Below are positions 21,871 to 35,352 of a stretch of 64,000 nucleotides of DNA, one piece after another. The notes under the pieces were generated by a model that was given only the letters and a program-made list of their open reading frames with translations, made no database searches and was not told the origin of the DNA. The DNA comes from Geosiphon pyriformis (taxonomy: Eukaryota > Glomeromycota > Glomeromycetes > Archaeosporales > Geosiphonaceae). The stretch's first letter is position 1; each line of letters opens with the position of its first letter. The stretch covers positions 51,571 to 115,570 of the forward strand of contig JAAOMT010000420.1 in assembly GCA_016748015.1 (NCBI GenBank). The letters run 5' to 3'. The position numbers and the translations under genes are program-made.

Positions 21871-24549
21871 CTATATTTTCCAGAAAGGATCTTTTTCCAT
21901 GAGATCCTTTGCACTTTTATAACCCTCTCCTTTCAGAGCACGCTGACGGAGGCCCTGGATTGCGCTATAAAAGCGAAGTTGGTTTGCTATTTGAGGTTTA
22001 GATCTTTTTTTTGGTTTTTCCAAGTTCATAGCGGTCAAAAGCTTATCTGCCAGGTGATGAAGCCACTGTTTTGAAATTCAATTTTAAAATAAATGGAAAA
22101 GAAAATCGAAAAAATTTAGATATCAACTACTCACAGATACATTAGTCTTCGGGCAAAAGGCTTTCCAGTTGCCATTTGTTTCTTCTAGCATCATTCTATA
22201 AATATCATATTGATAATCACCTAAAAAAGCAAAGTATATTTTAATTTTGCACTAGGACCTAAGAGGCATATAACCTTACCTTCCCCAGTAAAGTATCCTT
22301 CATCCTTGATATCAACATGAACAATCTCGTTATCTTGATGATGATGATGATGACGGCAATAATATGATTAATAATAGTGTTAAGTTCGAGTTGAACTTAA
22401 AAATATTTAACAATGACGGAATTTTTTGGGACTCACCAATATCCATCCGTGAAAGTGTATAGTCAATAATATAAGCCTTTAACCCAAAACATGGAACTTG
22501 ATATTCCTTTCCATTTGCAAGATCACAAAAGGAAATAATATGACTTTTACTGGTTTCCTTTATCGTGATATTACCCAAATGTAGATCACGATGCTAAAAG
22601 TAATTTATAGATAAATAAATTTAAAAGAAACAAGTAAAGCTCGAAACCAAAGCTGCTTGAGAAATTATCACATTACCTCAAATTTTAAGGACTTTATATG
22701 AAAGATATAAAAATGTTAATCTTTAAATAAATCAAAAATTTAAAAAATTCAATCGATTACCTCTTCAGCCAAAGCTAATGTCCAACCAATCTGTACTAAA
22801 ACGCTCCAGGCTTGACGCCAATCTTTGAGCTTATATTTCTCCAAGTCAATGCCACCATGCTCCAGTACAAAAACGGCATAATTTTGATTTTCATCAAAAT
22901 AGTCTAGAAAATGACTTTAAATCAGAAATGAGGTAGGGACTAAGTAGCGAGTAAGAATGATGCCTTGGTGGCTTATACCGGGGCGATCGTTCTCCGATAC
23001 GTGATGCTTATCCCATTCATCCCAGGCCTTTATAAGCATTTGTGGATACTTCCCACAGCAAATTCCTATTCTGAAATTAATCATGATTAAGATAAAGGAG
23101 TAATTTTGTTGCACATTGTCAAGCAAAATCACATACTCACCGATATACTTTTAAAAACCCTGTACGAATCCCTAAATTATGTTTTGATTGACCACCGAGT
23201 TCCATAGTAATTTTTATTTCTTGCAAAACATCTAGTGTAGTACATTGCTCCTCCCCATTGACCAACACTTCTTTTCCTCGTCCAAAGGGTATTATTTTTA
23301 GGACGCATTTAGTATTGTTTGTGGTAAAATTTGAAATCATTATCTCGTAAACCTCCGCGAAAGTCGATTCTCCCACTTTTTTAGCCATCTCCAAGCATCT
23401 ATGGATTAAAGTGATTAGCACGTTAATTAAGTGGGCTTGAATATTGAAAGATGCTACTTACTCTATTCCCAAAAACTCTTGAAAAGAATAAAGGTTCGCT
23501 TGTTTGCAAACCTCCAAAACTGGTGGCAAATCATTATCAGGTCCTGGTTTTTTGTTGTTCATTTTTTCCTTAAATCGCTTCCCTCTGATTTGAGTAAATT
23601 TTAGGGGTTTTTCTTCATCTAAAAATGGAGCGGTAAATCTTGAAGGCTTTTTTTCACCTAAAGATGGGGGAGAAATTATAGAGGGCTTCACTTGGTCTGA
23701 AGACAATGGGGTAGCTTTTAAAGGCTTATTTACATTTGAATATGAAAGGTTAATTATGTTCTGGGCTCTTTTTTCATGTTCTATTTTGTCAGGTAAAAAG
23801 CTTAATGGTTCCTTTGTGGTCAATTGACCAAGACCCAAACTGTTTGTTTCAGCTGAAAAGAACATATTATCTAAGGGGAACGAAGGATCACAATTATCAT
23901 GGAAATTAAATGTTGAGTACAATTCGCCTTTTTTGCAGATAAAATTTTCTTTTTGATCAATTAAAGGAGTGTTAAGTTCAGATTGCAAGATTATTGATCG
24001 CAAATCAGTAGTTTGATCCTCATTTTGATCAATTTTCACAACTGAAGGAATTTGACTTCTGGGGGGCGAAAGAATTTCTTTTATTATAGTAGAATGTGCT
24101 CGGGTAATTATTTTTATTGGGCTCGGAGGAAGCTTTGAAAATCTGACAGATTTTTTAGTTTTTCCCGTAGCTTGACTATCTTCGTATTTAAGAGGGGTGC
24201 GTGGAGGGGTGTCTTCCAAGATAAACTTTGAAGGATGTAAATTCGCGTTCTTCAAAATCGGCGTTAAGGGTCCATTTTTTTGGTGTTCGGACATTTTCAT
24301 AAAATCTTTTTCGGGAGAAAGATAGAGTTTTGATTTGGTGAAGCCCTTAGCAAAAGCTTTCCTATGAGGTTTGTTGTCGTTCCCAAGTCCGATCTTCCAT
24401 TTCTCCAAATAAATTTCCAGATCGAAAGGGTCTTCTTGGGTCTTGAAATCGGCAGATTTAGTCCCATAAACCGAGTTACCATTTAGGTGATTTTTATCTT
24501 GCCTCTTTCGAAAATCTAGGCTTTGATTCTGATTTAATTTAGACTCCAT
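21871..24549 (-). CDS. Haspin-like histone H3 Thr3 kinase
   Basis: The first exon (24549 to about 23458) encodes a disordered N-terminus of about 360 residues rich in Ser-Pro (LPPSPIKI, SPPRSQIPS). The kinase domain is split over several short exons: GESTFAEVYEIM (glycine loop), CVLKIIPFG (ATP-binding Lys), NYAVFVLEHGGIDLEKYKL, HRDLHLGNITI (catalytic loop) and IIDYTLSRMD. DYT in place of DFG is diagnostic of haspins, as is the inserted MLIKAWDEWDK helix. The last exon ends DLMEKDPFWKI at TAG 21871-21873. Haspin phosphorylates histone H3 at Thr3 in mitosis, recruiting the chromosomal passenger complex to centromeres. N-terminal SP sites suggest CDK control (inference). It is divergent from the LRR gene at 24794. 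Confidence 0.87.
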
Positions 24550-24793
24550 TGAGCCGTACTTCAGAGTGTAAAATTCTTTTGTCTAAAAAGAAAACCCGGT
24601 TACAAATGATTATTAGCTGAAATTGATCAAAATAATCTGTTGACTATTTTCAGAAAAATTTGATGACGTTTCTGGGTAACAATGATTTTCTCCTATCACG
24701 CGAAGCGATGAAGAATAAGTGGGCACCCCCACTATCGGGCTGTCGGGAACCCATCAAGAGTTGTAAAATTCTTAACAAAACATTTTTTTAGCC
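24550..24793. promoter_or_regulatory. Divergent promoter region, haspin / LRR protein
   Basis: 244 bp between opposite start codons. It includes a GC-richer patch at about 24720-24750 (GGCACCCCCACTATCGGGCT). Shared bidirectional promoter inferred from spacing only. Confidence 0.4.
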
Positions 24794-27147
24794 ATGTGGT
24801 TGTCAAATGTTGCCAGCAACCTTTCAAATTCTCCCTCTGCAAACTCACTTTTGAAGCTTCCCGAATTTCTTGATCCTTCTGCAAGGACGTCACAAAACAC
24901 TAACGTGACCGGAGAGCAATATATTCGAACTCTTTCTCATTACATTCGTTCAAATGAACGACGGCTGACATCACATCAAGGTTCCCCGTTGCCTTCCGGT
25001 CATCGAAGAGCGGACAGTGGAAGTGGCAGTGGTAGCTTTTCCATATCTAATCTATGGTCTATATCAGCTGCTCTCACAGGGTCCTATTTAAAGTCGGCCA
25101 TACCAGCAGCACAGATACCATCTCCAACGGGCTCAAATTCTTCGCTTCCAAAAACAATATTGCTGACATTTGATCATCATCACCTTTATTTTCTATTATC
25201 AAAGTTCGCCGAATATGGATATGACGTCGGTGCTTTTGAGGTTGACCCGGAATATGAATCGCAAGGAGATCCCAAAAATCTTTTGGAAACATCATCAATA
25301 ACTTCTACTACATCTGTAAATTCTATTTCATCCGCAATGTCATCATTATCTCTCTTTTCAGGATGGCAAGGATGGTCGATTGGGGCTCAACAAAATGAAG
25401 TCCCAATTGAAGATGATATCCGCTATATATATCGTACACTTTTGAAGCTGTCTGGGCTTAAACTTTCAATTTTAACACATACAAAGATTGAGGCCCCTGA
25501 TGGATGGTCACCATTAGCAAGAATGATTTCATTAGCACCATTTAAAAGTTTGGCTCATCTAGAAATATACAGGCTGCCGATTAAAATGATTGACGGATGG
25601 GACATATTGCAAGAAAAACTTGAAATATTGATAGTGCAGAATGGAACCATTGACGATATTCACGAATTGTTTGTGGATGTTGTGGTTGAATCCATGAAAA
25701 AACGTAAAGATAAAAAAACAAAAAAGCGCATTCAAGCCGAGGAAGAGGAACTCAAGCCTAGTTCAAAAGAATCTAAAAATGCTTTGGAAGAGCCTGCAGT
25801 AAGCATTCTTCCCCCCAAGATTTGGCCACGGCTTACCAATATCAATCTTTCCCACAATGCTTTGACCTTTGTTGCAAATGAACCTGTTTCTTTCATCACC
25901 ACATGCACTCATTTAGATTTATCAAACAACCTACTTATCGCTGTACCAATTGCTCTAGCACATTTGTATAACCTTGAATATCTTAATTTAAGTTATAACA
26001 TGATAGAATCTATACTTGGGATTTATGAAATTCTTCGAAATGTTAACAAATTAGAGTTACGAAACAATCGAATTGAAAATCTGTGCGGATTAGAGCGTGT
26101 TTTTACCCTAGAGTATGTTGATGTCAGAGAAAATCGCCTGACCGATTGGGCAGAAATTGGTCGTATGACTGAACTTTCCGGATTGAAAGACATATTTGTT
26201 GAGGGCAATCCCTTTACTCAGTATCAGGTACGTTTTACAATTTAGTTCTATTTTAAATTCTAATTGGGTAAAATAAGCTGTAGTATTCTTATCATTGTTT
26301 CTAAATTACTTTAATTACGATTGACATCAATTATTATCCTTTTTTTTCCTAGCCAAATTATCGTGTAAACATATTCACAGTTTACAAAGCAAACAATATC
26401 GATGTAAATTTGGACGGAAGCGGTCCCTCGATGAAGGAACGACGATATATTTATATTACCCCATCCACACCAGATGGTTCTCAAAGAGCCCCAATAGCTT
26501 CTTTAAGCAAAGCATTGAGTTCAGAATCTCTTTTTGGTCCAAATAGTGATGGATCGATGGCATCAATTGATATTCCCGGTTTAGTAAAAAAAGGAAGAAA
26601 AAGTAGATCTAGGCGTGTAGTAGACCCTTTGGAAGACCATGGCGGGATTGAAGTTTTATCGGAATCTGGGATAGATAACGTATCGGTCAGAAGTGGAAGA
26701 ATTATTAGACCAAAGAAGAAAAAGGAAACATTAAAATCATCCTCACCCTCAAAAAATGAATCCTCTGAAACAAAAAGACCTGTGCACCGAACTATTGAAG
26801 TCACCAAGGCGGCTGCTCATGATAGTGGTCTTCGTAAAAAGAAAAGCAAAACCCATATAAATCGATCGAAAAAGTTAGAGACCCCACCTATCTCACCACC
26901 CCTTGGTGCATCAAATGTTAGTGATTCGGAAGTATTGTATTCACCTCTTAGCGGCTCACCACCAGGGGACGGTTACAAGGATCGAATGATGAACTTACGC
27001 AAAGAGGGTGGATCCGCGTGGTTAAGGGTCCTGAATGAGATGGAATACTCGCCGAACAACGAGAACAATAAATTACGCGAACGCAACATGAAGAATTTCT
27101 TGGGTCATGTATCGTCTGAAGAGAAAAAAGATTTGGAAAGACATTGA
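24794..27147 (+). CDS. Leucine-rich repeat protein, STK11IP/LKB1IP-like
   Basis: Two exons, 24794-26227 and 26353-27147 (GTACGT..CCTAG), give 742 residues. The N-terminal 140 residues are Ser-rich. LRRs start around residue 210 and are clearest at residues 350-480: NINLSHNALTF, HLDLSNNLLIAVP, EYLNLSYNMIESI, KLELRNNRIENL and YVDVRENRLTDW. An LRR cap follows: FVEGNPFTQYQPNYRVNIF. The remainder is basic and low complexity (RKSRSRR, RPKKKKETLK), probably disordered and possibly carrying a nuclear localisation signal. The layout recalls the fungal LRR proteins related to human STK11IP. That assignment is from architecture and memory, so the exact orthology is uncertain. Confidence 0.75.
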
Positions 27148-29266
27148 ATCAATTTAAAATTTTACTCGGGACAAAAAATATCTGGCGATATGGAGGAAGT
27201 CAGTTTACTTGAGTAAATTTAACTTTGTAAACACTGCCTTTCACGGGTTTTTTTTAATAACTTCTGAGTTTCAATTTTTAATTTATTTTTCTTCGTTACT
27301 GGTAATCTCAATCGTAGTACAAAATCCACATCTCGTCCATTATCTCTCATCAATTTCTATAACTTCTTAAATTATAAGTTAAATTGTAAAATATATAGCT
27401 TCATAATACCAGACAATGATTGAATATTTATTAATGACTTTTAAATTTTACCTTCATATTTGATATTTCATTTTGTCGGATAATATTTATTTGTAATCGA
27501 AAGAATTTCTGTGGCGTATCATTAGGTCAGAAGAGTTTAGAAGCTTTATTTAATTCTGAAATGAATAACATTTAGAGGATGAGGGTTTGATGGTATATGA
27601 TTTTATGCAGTTGGATTTTCTAAAAGACGGAAACATGATTAAAGAGCCTTTTATTTCTTAGGATATAATAAAAAAAAATTTCACACAATTTGAGAGAAAT
27701 CTTTTTGGGTTAGCGCAAAAGGGGGACAAATTAACGCGTGATGATTTGGTAATTATTTAATGAAGGGAGAATTTTGAACAATAAAAGGCTGGGATTTTAA
27801 CAATTTGATTTTCAAAAGGGACGCAGGACGCAGGACTCGGGTGAAAAAGGTAAATAATAAATGCTACACGAAAAACTGCTTATTACACGTATTATCTAAC
27901 AAAATCCAATTGTAAAAAAGATCAACAATATTATATGTATTAATAATATGATTATAAGCCCAAATAGGTGTTTCCAGATGATCAAGATCAGGCATCGATT
28001 CGTAAAATATATTGGATAGGATTAATCAAATTCTCTTAAAAAAGCTTTCAATGGATATATTATTCTTTTGGTGAGAATAAAAAAAATTTTGATCGCGATA
28101 CTGTTATTGTGTAAATTATCAATGAACACAATCTTTAAAAGCTTTGATTCACCTGATTTCCCAATAAAAAATTGGTTGATTATACATGTACAAGTATGAT
28201 TACTATAAATACTGAAGCAAGATAAGTGAGATAAACAGATTTCAAAAATTACAGATTAAAATTGTTTTGAATTTTTGGAAACAAGAAGCAGTTGCATTTG
28301 AACAAACTAGGAATAATAATAAGCCTCATTTTATGGAGGAAAAGTTATCCCCGAATGAATTCGAGTTCTCATTTGATAATAATAATAATTAATAATTCTT
28401 TCATGAAATCTATCCAGATTTCCTTTCATCATTGTAAAACCGTGGGGATGACATGATTTTAATATGGGATTTATAGCGAAAAAAAAAAATGTGTTATGAC
28501 CTCACGTTATATCACTAGGGGCATTATCTTCGAGTAAAAACGAAATATAAAGCAATTCCCGCCACGTAATCATTAAACAATGGAAAATTGCCACGTATTT
28601 GAATTTGCTGGTTGCCACTAACGTTTTTTCTAAAACTTGTACTCTTTCCCTTCTCATGGAAATTGGCATGTGAAAAACAGAATCAATTTGGTTAGCATAA
28701 AAGTTCATCAAACATTGTTATTTGTCTTGAAACCTTTTTCTTGATTTTTCGGCAAAAAAAAAATATTTGAGCTAACGCATATTTCAAATCAAGGTGGCGT
28801 CATTTCAATGAAGTTTCATAAACTACTTTATTTACATCATGATGACTGTTGTTTTAACTTTTTGGCGTAAAGATGACACAATCAGACTCTTTAGGATTTG
28901 CCACCACAAATAAAATAATACCTCTATCTCGAGCGTTATCATAATTGTCGCTGATTCTTTTAAAAAAAAAAATAACTTGCCGGGTCATCGATCATCAAAT
29001 CACTTCTAAATTCCTTTTTTTAGTCAGGGGCAAAATTTTTCGTCAGCCACTCCTCTTATCTGACACCTTTCCCACTTTATCTTTTCCCGTAACTTTGCCT
29101 TTTTACCTTTTTCAAGAAAAAGGTAAGTAAAAAACACCTATATATTTGTTGTCTTGATCCTCATTTCTAAAAGCCTTTTTGCGAAAAATTAAAATTCTGC
29201 TCTCATTATTACTTGTGCACTTTTGTTTTCTTTGTCTTTGTAATATTCAATTTTTTAAAACTTCTA
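27148..29266. other. Intergenic region, no supported gene
   Basis: About 2.1 kb of AT-rich sequence after the LRR gene. It holds an ATAATAATAATTAATAATT microsatellite near 28375 and several A or T runs. Small open frames (28502-28711 minus, 28945-29130 plus) have no recognisable composition or motif and are not called. A GTAAGT-like donor at about 29121 hints at a 5' untranslated exon of the reticulon gene. Confidence 0.45.
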
Positions 29267-30708
29267 ATGCCCGACGTTCAAGACCAGTTAACTAGCAACA
29301 AAATGGCAAATACACAGGAAGAAACCGATTCCAACCAATTTATAAAGCCCCAGGAAACTGACTTTGAACCCTCAACAATCCATAATGAAAACTTACATCA
29401 AAATGGCTCTGCAACTACTCAAGAAAACTCTTCTCACCATAACACTAATATCTCTTACGAAGAGGAAATTTATGGAGAAGATAGTCATGTTATAGAAAGG
29501 GTTCGAAGTATGTATTTTAAAATGTGATATATTATGAATGAGAAATATTTCTGACCTTATGCATAAATTATTTAGCCACTGTTAACTCTGTGAATTCAAA
29601 AGGTAATAAACCATTTAAATTTATATTTCGATCGCCATCTCCGGATCAATGGTAGAACATAAATATTGAAGTACCCAATGAAAATTTGTTTTTCGAGTTC
29701 AACTGGATTTTTGAGTCTTTGTTCTTTGAAAGTTTATTATTCCCAAATCTAACATCCTTTTTCCTCTACTCTCCTCAGTTCAACATCTTGTTGAATGGGA
29801 GAATACTCTCCATTCAGGAACCGCATTGGCTAGCATTCTTGCCTTTCTCATCTTCACAGCGTACAATTCCTTGTTCAACACTTTCTGTTTTTTAGCCCTA
29901 GCTGTGATAGGCATTGATTGGATCTATGTTTTTGCAACTAAGCAATTTAAGACCCTATTCAATCAGCCTGCTGCTAATCCACATGAGTAAGTCGGTTAAG
30001 ATTTTAAAAAAAAAAAAAAAAGTTCCGCTCTAAACCTATCGCTTCTTCTTATTTAGTGATTTCATCAGAAATCCTCCACGTATTTCACGCAAATCCCTCG
30101 ATCCCTATATAGACATTTGGGTTGATCTTCTCAACTTTGGATTGGCCGAAGGAACTAAAATTATCTTTGTTGAAGATCCATACAGAAGCCTCAAGGTATA
30201 TTATCGAATTCTTGTTCAACCTTTCAATTTCGATCTTATTTTTTTAATTGTTATTTTTTCTGTAGTATGTTGGCATATTCTATGTTGTTTGGACTGTTGC
30301 CTCCTGGTTCTCCTTCCGCAGCATCTTTGGGACAAGTAAATATCATTTGAGAAAAAAGTGATTACCAGCTTACTCATAATTAATTATGACTTCTCTCATT
30401 CTATTTTAGTTGTGATACTCGGGTTTGCCGTGCCAAAATTATACAAACAAAATCAAGAGGTGGTTGACAGACACGTAACTCATGCTCATGGTCTTGTCCG
30501 TAGCCATCTTGATCGGTAAGTTATTCGACGGCGTTTATGTAAGGATCATTGAACTTTCAAGTTAAATTAATAACCTATTTCATTAATCTTAAAATATAGT
30601 GGCTTAGAAATTGCGTCAGCCCGCTTAAAGCCTTATATTGAGAAGGGGAAATCATTTGCCGCATCTAGCGGTGTTTTCCAGGGAGATAATACCAAGAAAG
30701 CAGAATAA
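29267..30708 (+). CDS. Reticulon-domain protein
   Basis: Seven exons joined by canonical introns: 29267-29507, about 29576-29602, about 29780-29989, about 30057-30195, 30264-30336, about 30409-30515 and about 30599-30708. The N-terminus is acidic and Asn/Gln/Thr-rich. The reticulon homology domain starts VQHLVEWENTLHSGTALAS, a typical reticulon opening, followed by two long hydrophobic hairpins (ILAFLIFTAYNSLFNTFCFL and YVGIFYVVWTVASWFSF) separated by a ~65-residue hydrophilic loop. It ends with an amphipathic tail (GLEIASARLKPYIEKGKSFA). Reticulons insert as wedges in the ER membrane and shape tubules. The downstream Met in KMANTQEE is an alternative start. Confidence 0.88.
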
Positions 30709-31066
30709 AGTTCTTCAGTCTATCATTGTGTGTCCGCTTGACAGAAGTTTTTGCTTTATTGAGAAATAATGTACCTAGCCATCGAAATATAGTTGAGCTC
30801 ATTAAAGAGAGAAGGATGCATTGCTGGTCCTGTATCACTACCTTAATTATACCCTTTTATGAATATTTTCTCTTCTGTAAATAACGATCCCAATCTCAGG
30901 ACGGAAAAAACAATCTTTATATCTTAATCTAAAAATGAACTATTTCGACCTCAATACTTTATTTTTTCAATTTACGGTCATCTAATATTTCACTTTGTTA
31001 TGCTATTTGATGAATAAGAGATCGAAAGAATATAGGGTCAAAAAGTTTAAAAAATGATCTGGGAAT

Positions 31067-34000
31067 TTACAATTCTAGGAATGTAACCATCTCAGGCAGC
31101 TTGTCATAAATTTCGCGATGAGAGATTAATCCGGCTGCAAATCCTCGTATTGGACTATATTTTGAGACAAAGTTTTGATGGTTATTAACATTGGCTTGGT
31201 TGGAGCCGTAATCATAGTCAATTAGATTCTTTTCTTCGAAAGAGATTTGAAATTTCGACAAAATATTTTCCGAAAAATGTTGATAAAGTGTGTGATTTCG
31301 TATAGTGATGGAGGCATCAACTCGTAATAGAATATATGAAGTCATCATCCCCAAAGTCCCTCCTTGTGCATATGATTCAATTTTTTTGTCAATTGCAGAT
31401 GTGAGGCAGTCTGTGAATAAAATATGTATTAGCTTGGGCGGATGCAGATGGGGATTGTCAGAGTAGGACAATTGGGTCATGATCAAGGAGGCACCCAGTT
31501 CGGCTTTTTTTAAAAAAAAATCAAGAATCATCAGAGCTGGCAAAAAGCAAGAAATGGAAATAGTTTAGTTTCCCAATTGTTTACCTGCGCGAAGCGAAAC
31601 TTTCAATTTCCCAAGGTTTAAAACCTCCTAAAAGTGGGTAAATATTTGATTTAATTGTAAGAACCCGATAATCTTCTCGAGAAAGCTTATATACCTCGAC
31701 AATTAACTGCACAAACACTTGGGGTCCTCCAATCAGTAAGACGTCGCGAAATAAATTAATATCGAAATGATGCAGACCAAGAGAATTATTTCGACTATCT
31801 TCCTTTACAAATTTTCGACGGCCACTATTTACAATAGATTTGAATATAGTACGAAAACGTCCAAATATCATCTCCGCTGGATATTTATGCTTTAACCATT
31901 CTACAAAACACAGGACAAATTTAACCTGGAAGGTGATATATATATAATCTGGAATGCCAAAATTAGAAAAATTACCCGGATGGCTTGTTACATTTAAAAT
32001 TTTTTCCTCGAAAAGGGATATTATTTTGTCGTCTAATTGAGCAGGTTCTTGAAATTTTTTGATGACATCAATAACGCGATTACCGATCAACCTCAGAACT
32101 GACGAGGGAAATTTTGGACAGGATAATAAAGTTGTAATTACTTGGAAGGAGAATGATAGCGGTCTAAACATTTGACGACAATATGGGCTTACGTCTTAGA
32201 TAAGTGTCTCTTTCTTCTGATTCATATCGTTTAGATAATTGATAAACTTACCCTTTCATTGACGCATCATTACATAGCCATTGAAATAATCCAACTAATG
32301 TGAATGACCAACAAGGGTGTAAAAATATTTCGAATTCCGTAAGACTTTTCCTCTTGATCCCATCAACCCCTTCAGCTTCGAGAGTCTTAATATGCTTTTG
32401 AAAGATGGTTGGTGATACCTGAATGAATTTTCGAGGTTCTGATTCTCTTTGAAGGCATTGAAAATATCAGGTTTAGCAAATGGAAAAACAGCTACTTTTA
32501 GATGTATATATCAACCTGATCAAATCATCAGGAGTATGATTTTTGCCAAGTGAAAGTACTTTAAGCCAATGTGTGACAAGAACCCTTTGATCAGTTGTGA
32601 GGCTATCAAGTGGGAAAGCAAATGAGGATCTTCGAAGCCAAGTTAAAAAGAACCCGTCTTCATTATCATCTATGTCCGAGATATTGGTGTGCAACTTTAA
32701 AGAAAGGAAAGATGGTTTAATTATTTAATTATAGAATTTATTTATTTCAGATGATAACAGACCAAATAATCAAATTTACCTCATACCGAAAAATCACAGT
32801 ATTTACAAATAAGAAGATTGCACCGAAATTTTCATAATCTTCTTGATAAGATGCTATTGAATCAAAATTGTGTTTAGATAATAATTTATCTATAAAAGAT
32901 TAAGTAATATAAAGAAAGCGTTTTAACTACCAATAGTGTTTAGACTGTTCGAGCTTCTCTTCCATGTATTGCATAGCTGTATTAATGGCCTTAATAACAA
33001 CGATGGATGGCGGTATAAGTGAACTAGATCAAGTAGTACCGGGTTATCGATAAGCGCACGACAAAGCATTGCTAGCGGATGGAGGTCGAGACTAGAGGAC
33101 CACGTAGTAACTAACTAATAGGTATACATGACATAACAAGAAAAATGAATAAGGTATAAATGCTTTAATTAGGACGATGAAAAAAAACATTAAAAGACCA
33201 AAAAATGAAACATACTTTTAATTTCCAAAAGACAACCATACCTTCATCACTGTCTCCACACAAGATTCATGACTGAAATAATGTGGTACAGTGGTAACCA
33301 GATGATCGACCGTAAGTGGATCCGCTAAAATTTTTTCAGTTAAAACATCCGAATCCTGTATTTGATAGAGATAAGATATAATAACCGATTATATCTAAAA
33401 AAACGAATTTCTAAATTACCGTAGCGTCCATTCCTTCCCATTCTAGCTCAACAGATCGCTCTTTCAATAATCTCACTACAAATTCTCTTCTAATCAGACT
33501 TCTTTTTAAACAAACTTTTAATATGTCCACAGATATGTCTGAGGTTTTACTGACTCTGAGTAAAATATTAAACTGTTAATTAAAGTTTTACAAGCTAAAT
33601 TCTCATCAAAAACATTTATTACTTACTGATAAGTATTTTCGGAGGTCTTTTCAATTTGCTGATTACATGCACTAATTAAACCACAAAAGCCAAACAATTG
33701 GTTGATGACCAATTCGTGACATCGATTCTATTGGGAAGTCCGATCGTGATTAATGAATTAAACTTTTTCGTGCCACAAAAAAAATATCAATCACCTTGGT
33801 ATCTTCGATCTCAGTCATATCTTTTTCCAAAATGGAATTTTGTAGTTTTCGAGATTCCAATTTTTCAATCAAATGGGGAACCTTTAATTAAATTAAATTA
33901 TCTTGGTGAAAAATGAGTGATGAAAAGACAATTTAAAAGGTTAAAATACCTTGACCAAAACGAAGCTCTTCCATAAGGTGATTTCTCCAAGGGAACTATT

Positions 34001-34443
34001 TTTTATAGAGGGTGAATTTGGCTTGCATTTAAATCCGCTGCAGGCTTCGGCCAATCCGGTCAAACCGCCGATCCATAATTGAAGGAAAAAAGCCTGATCA
34101 GATGAATTCTATTCAAAATTAAATATAGATTGTCATTATTATAATTAGCAGTCATAGATTTTTCAAGCTTAGAGGAATCTTAGATCATTAATACCTGACT
34201 ATATTGTAACTTTTTTAAGTATTCTATAGCGACCTCCTCTGCCATTACAGGGCGAAAGCTAACCTTTTGAAGAAAAATCCCAAAAAATGAATATCTATCA
34301 TTTAGGCATTGAATCCATAGATTTTTGGCTTAAACCCCACTTGAAACACTCTCTTCAACACTGACCAAGTGATATGCGAAAAACATTATTGCTGTTGAAG
34401 GCAACGGCTCAACACTTGTCACTCCTGTAGATTGCTGGAGCAT
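31067..34443 (-). CDS. Large helical multi-exon protein, possibly Mediator tail subunit Med5
   Basis: At least ten exons read on the minus strand from ATG 34443 (MLQQSTGVTSVEPLP) to TAA at 31067-31069. Readable blocks include FRPVMAEEVAIEYLKKLQYS, LWIGGLTGLAEACSGF, LWKSFVLVKVPHLIEKLESR, LFGFCGLISACNQQIEKTSE, WLRRSSFAFPLDSL, LIGGPQVFVQLIVEVYKLSR and LGASLIMTQLSYSDNP. There are no catalytic motifs; it is a helical scaffold-like protein of roughly 900 residues. The LWKSFVLVKVPHLIEKLE segment and overall character recall the fungal Mediator subunit Med5 (Nut1), part of the tail module contacted by activators. That assignment is a guess from memory. It is divergent from the bL19m gene. Confidence 0.6.
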
Positions 34444-34611
34444 GATGAAAATTATAAAAAATCAAAGTTCAAGATCAGAATTAAATGTACAATTTCCGCG
34501 GATCAAAAGAGTAAACAGACAACACAATGATTGGACAATTAGATAGTAGATGGCACATGCTAATATCGTCTCCTCTTATGTAAAATTTTTAATTTTATTT
34601 GTTCTTAAATA
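34444..34611. promoter_or_regulatory. Divergent promoter region, Med5-like / bL19m
   Basis: 168 bp between opposite start codons, the tightest divergent pair in the window. No named factor site is visible. Confidence 0.4.
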
Positions 34612-35352
34612 ATGTTCCGCACTTTCAAACGCCTTGACTACGTTTTTAATCAGCGATTCTTGAACTTCAATATAACAAAACTTCAGAGGATAGCGACAAC
34701 TTCAAATAATTCTAAAAGTACTTGAAAGTTTATTTTCTTGTTTGTCCCTTGATTTCCATGCTCGCTTAACAAATGAAAGGTCTATGTTCTTTAACTCCTT
34801 TGCAAATTGTTTCTACTGGTGAAATTTTATCGGAAAGCTCTTTCGCCAGCACCAAATCCCCCAGTGTCACCAATACAATATGTGCCACCTCCTTCAGTTT
34901 TAATACCTCAGAAGCAATTCCCTAATCCTTCGCTCAAAAATACAAATCTGATGCAATTGATTAATGACGAAGCATTAAAACGTTATCCAATCAAGCATGT
35001 TGCCCTTTTCATTAAAAGATGCGACAATCGTATGAGGCCGGGTGATGTTGTATTAGTGGAAAGCTATACAAGTATCACAAATAAGAAATCCACCTCCTCA
35101 TTTGCCGGGATATGTATCGCGATTTTTAGGCGTGGCATTCATTCAAGTTTTATTCTGCGTAATATCATAATGAAACTTGGCGTTGAAATAAGATTTCGAG
35201 CATTCTCGCCGTTGATAAAGGATATAAAAATATTGCAAAAAGCAGGGAAGGTCAGACGTGCTAAATTGTATTATTTGAGAGACCAACCTGGAAAAGCTTT
35301 CCAAGTTGCCGCATTGATGAAAAAACCCAAACAAAAGCAAAAAAAGAACTGA
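34612..35352 (+). CDS. Mitochondrial large-subunit ribosomal protein bL19m
   Basis: Two exons, 34612-34717 and 34838-35352, splice in frame to 206 residues. The N-terminus (MFRTFKRLDYVFNQRFLNF) is basic and hydrophobic, a mitochondrial presequence type, followed by a Pro-rich linker. The L19 domain has MRPGDVVLVESYTSI, FAGICIAIFRRGIHSSFILR, MKLGVEIRFRAFSPLIKDI and the RRAKLYYLRD end block typical of bL19, with a Lys/Gln tail. bL19 sits at the subunit interface of the ribosome; this copy should work in mitochondria. The acceptor chosen (AAAG at 34837) gives continuity; the unspliced frame stops in exon 1. Confidence 0.87.

Noticed and set aside
28502-28711. 69-codon minus-strand frame
   Set aside because: No recognisable domain, no neighbouring exons, and average composition of the intergenic region.
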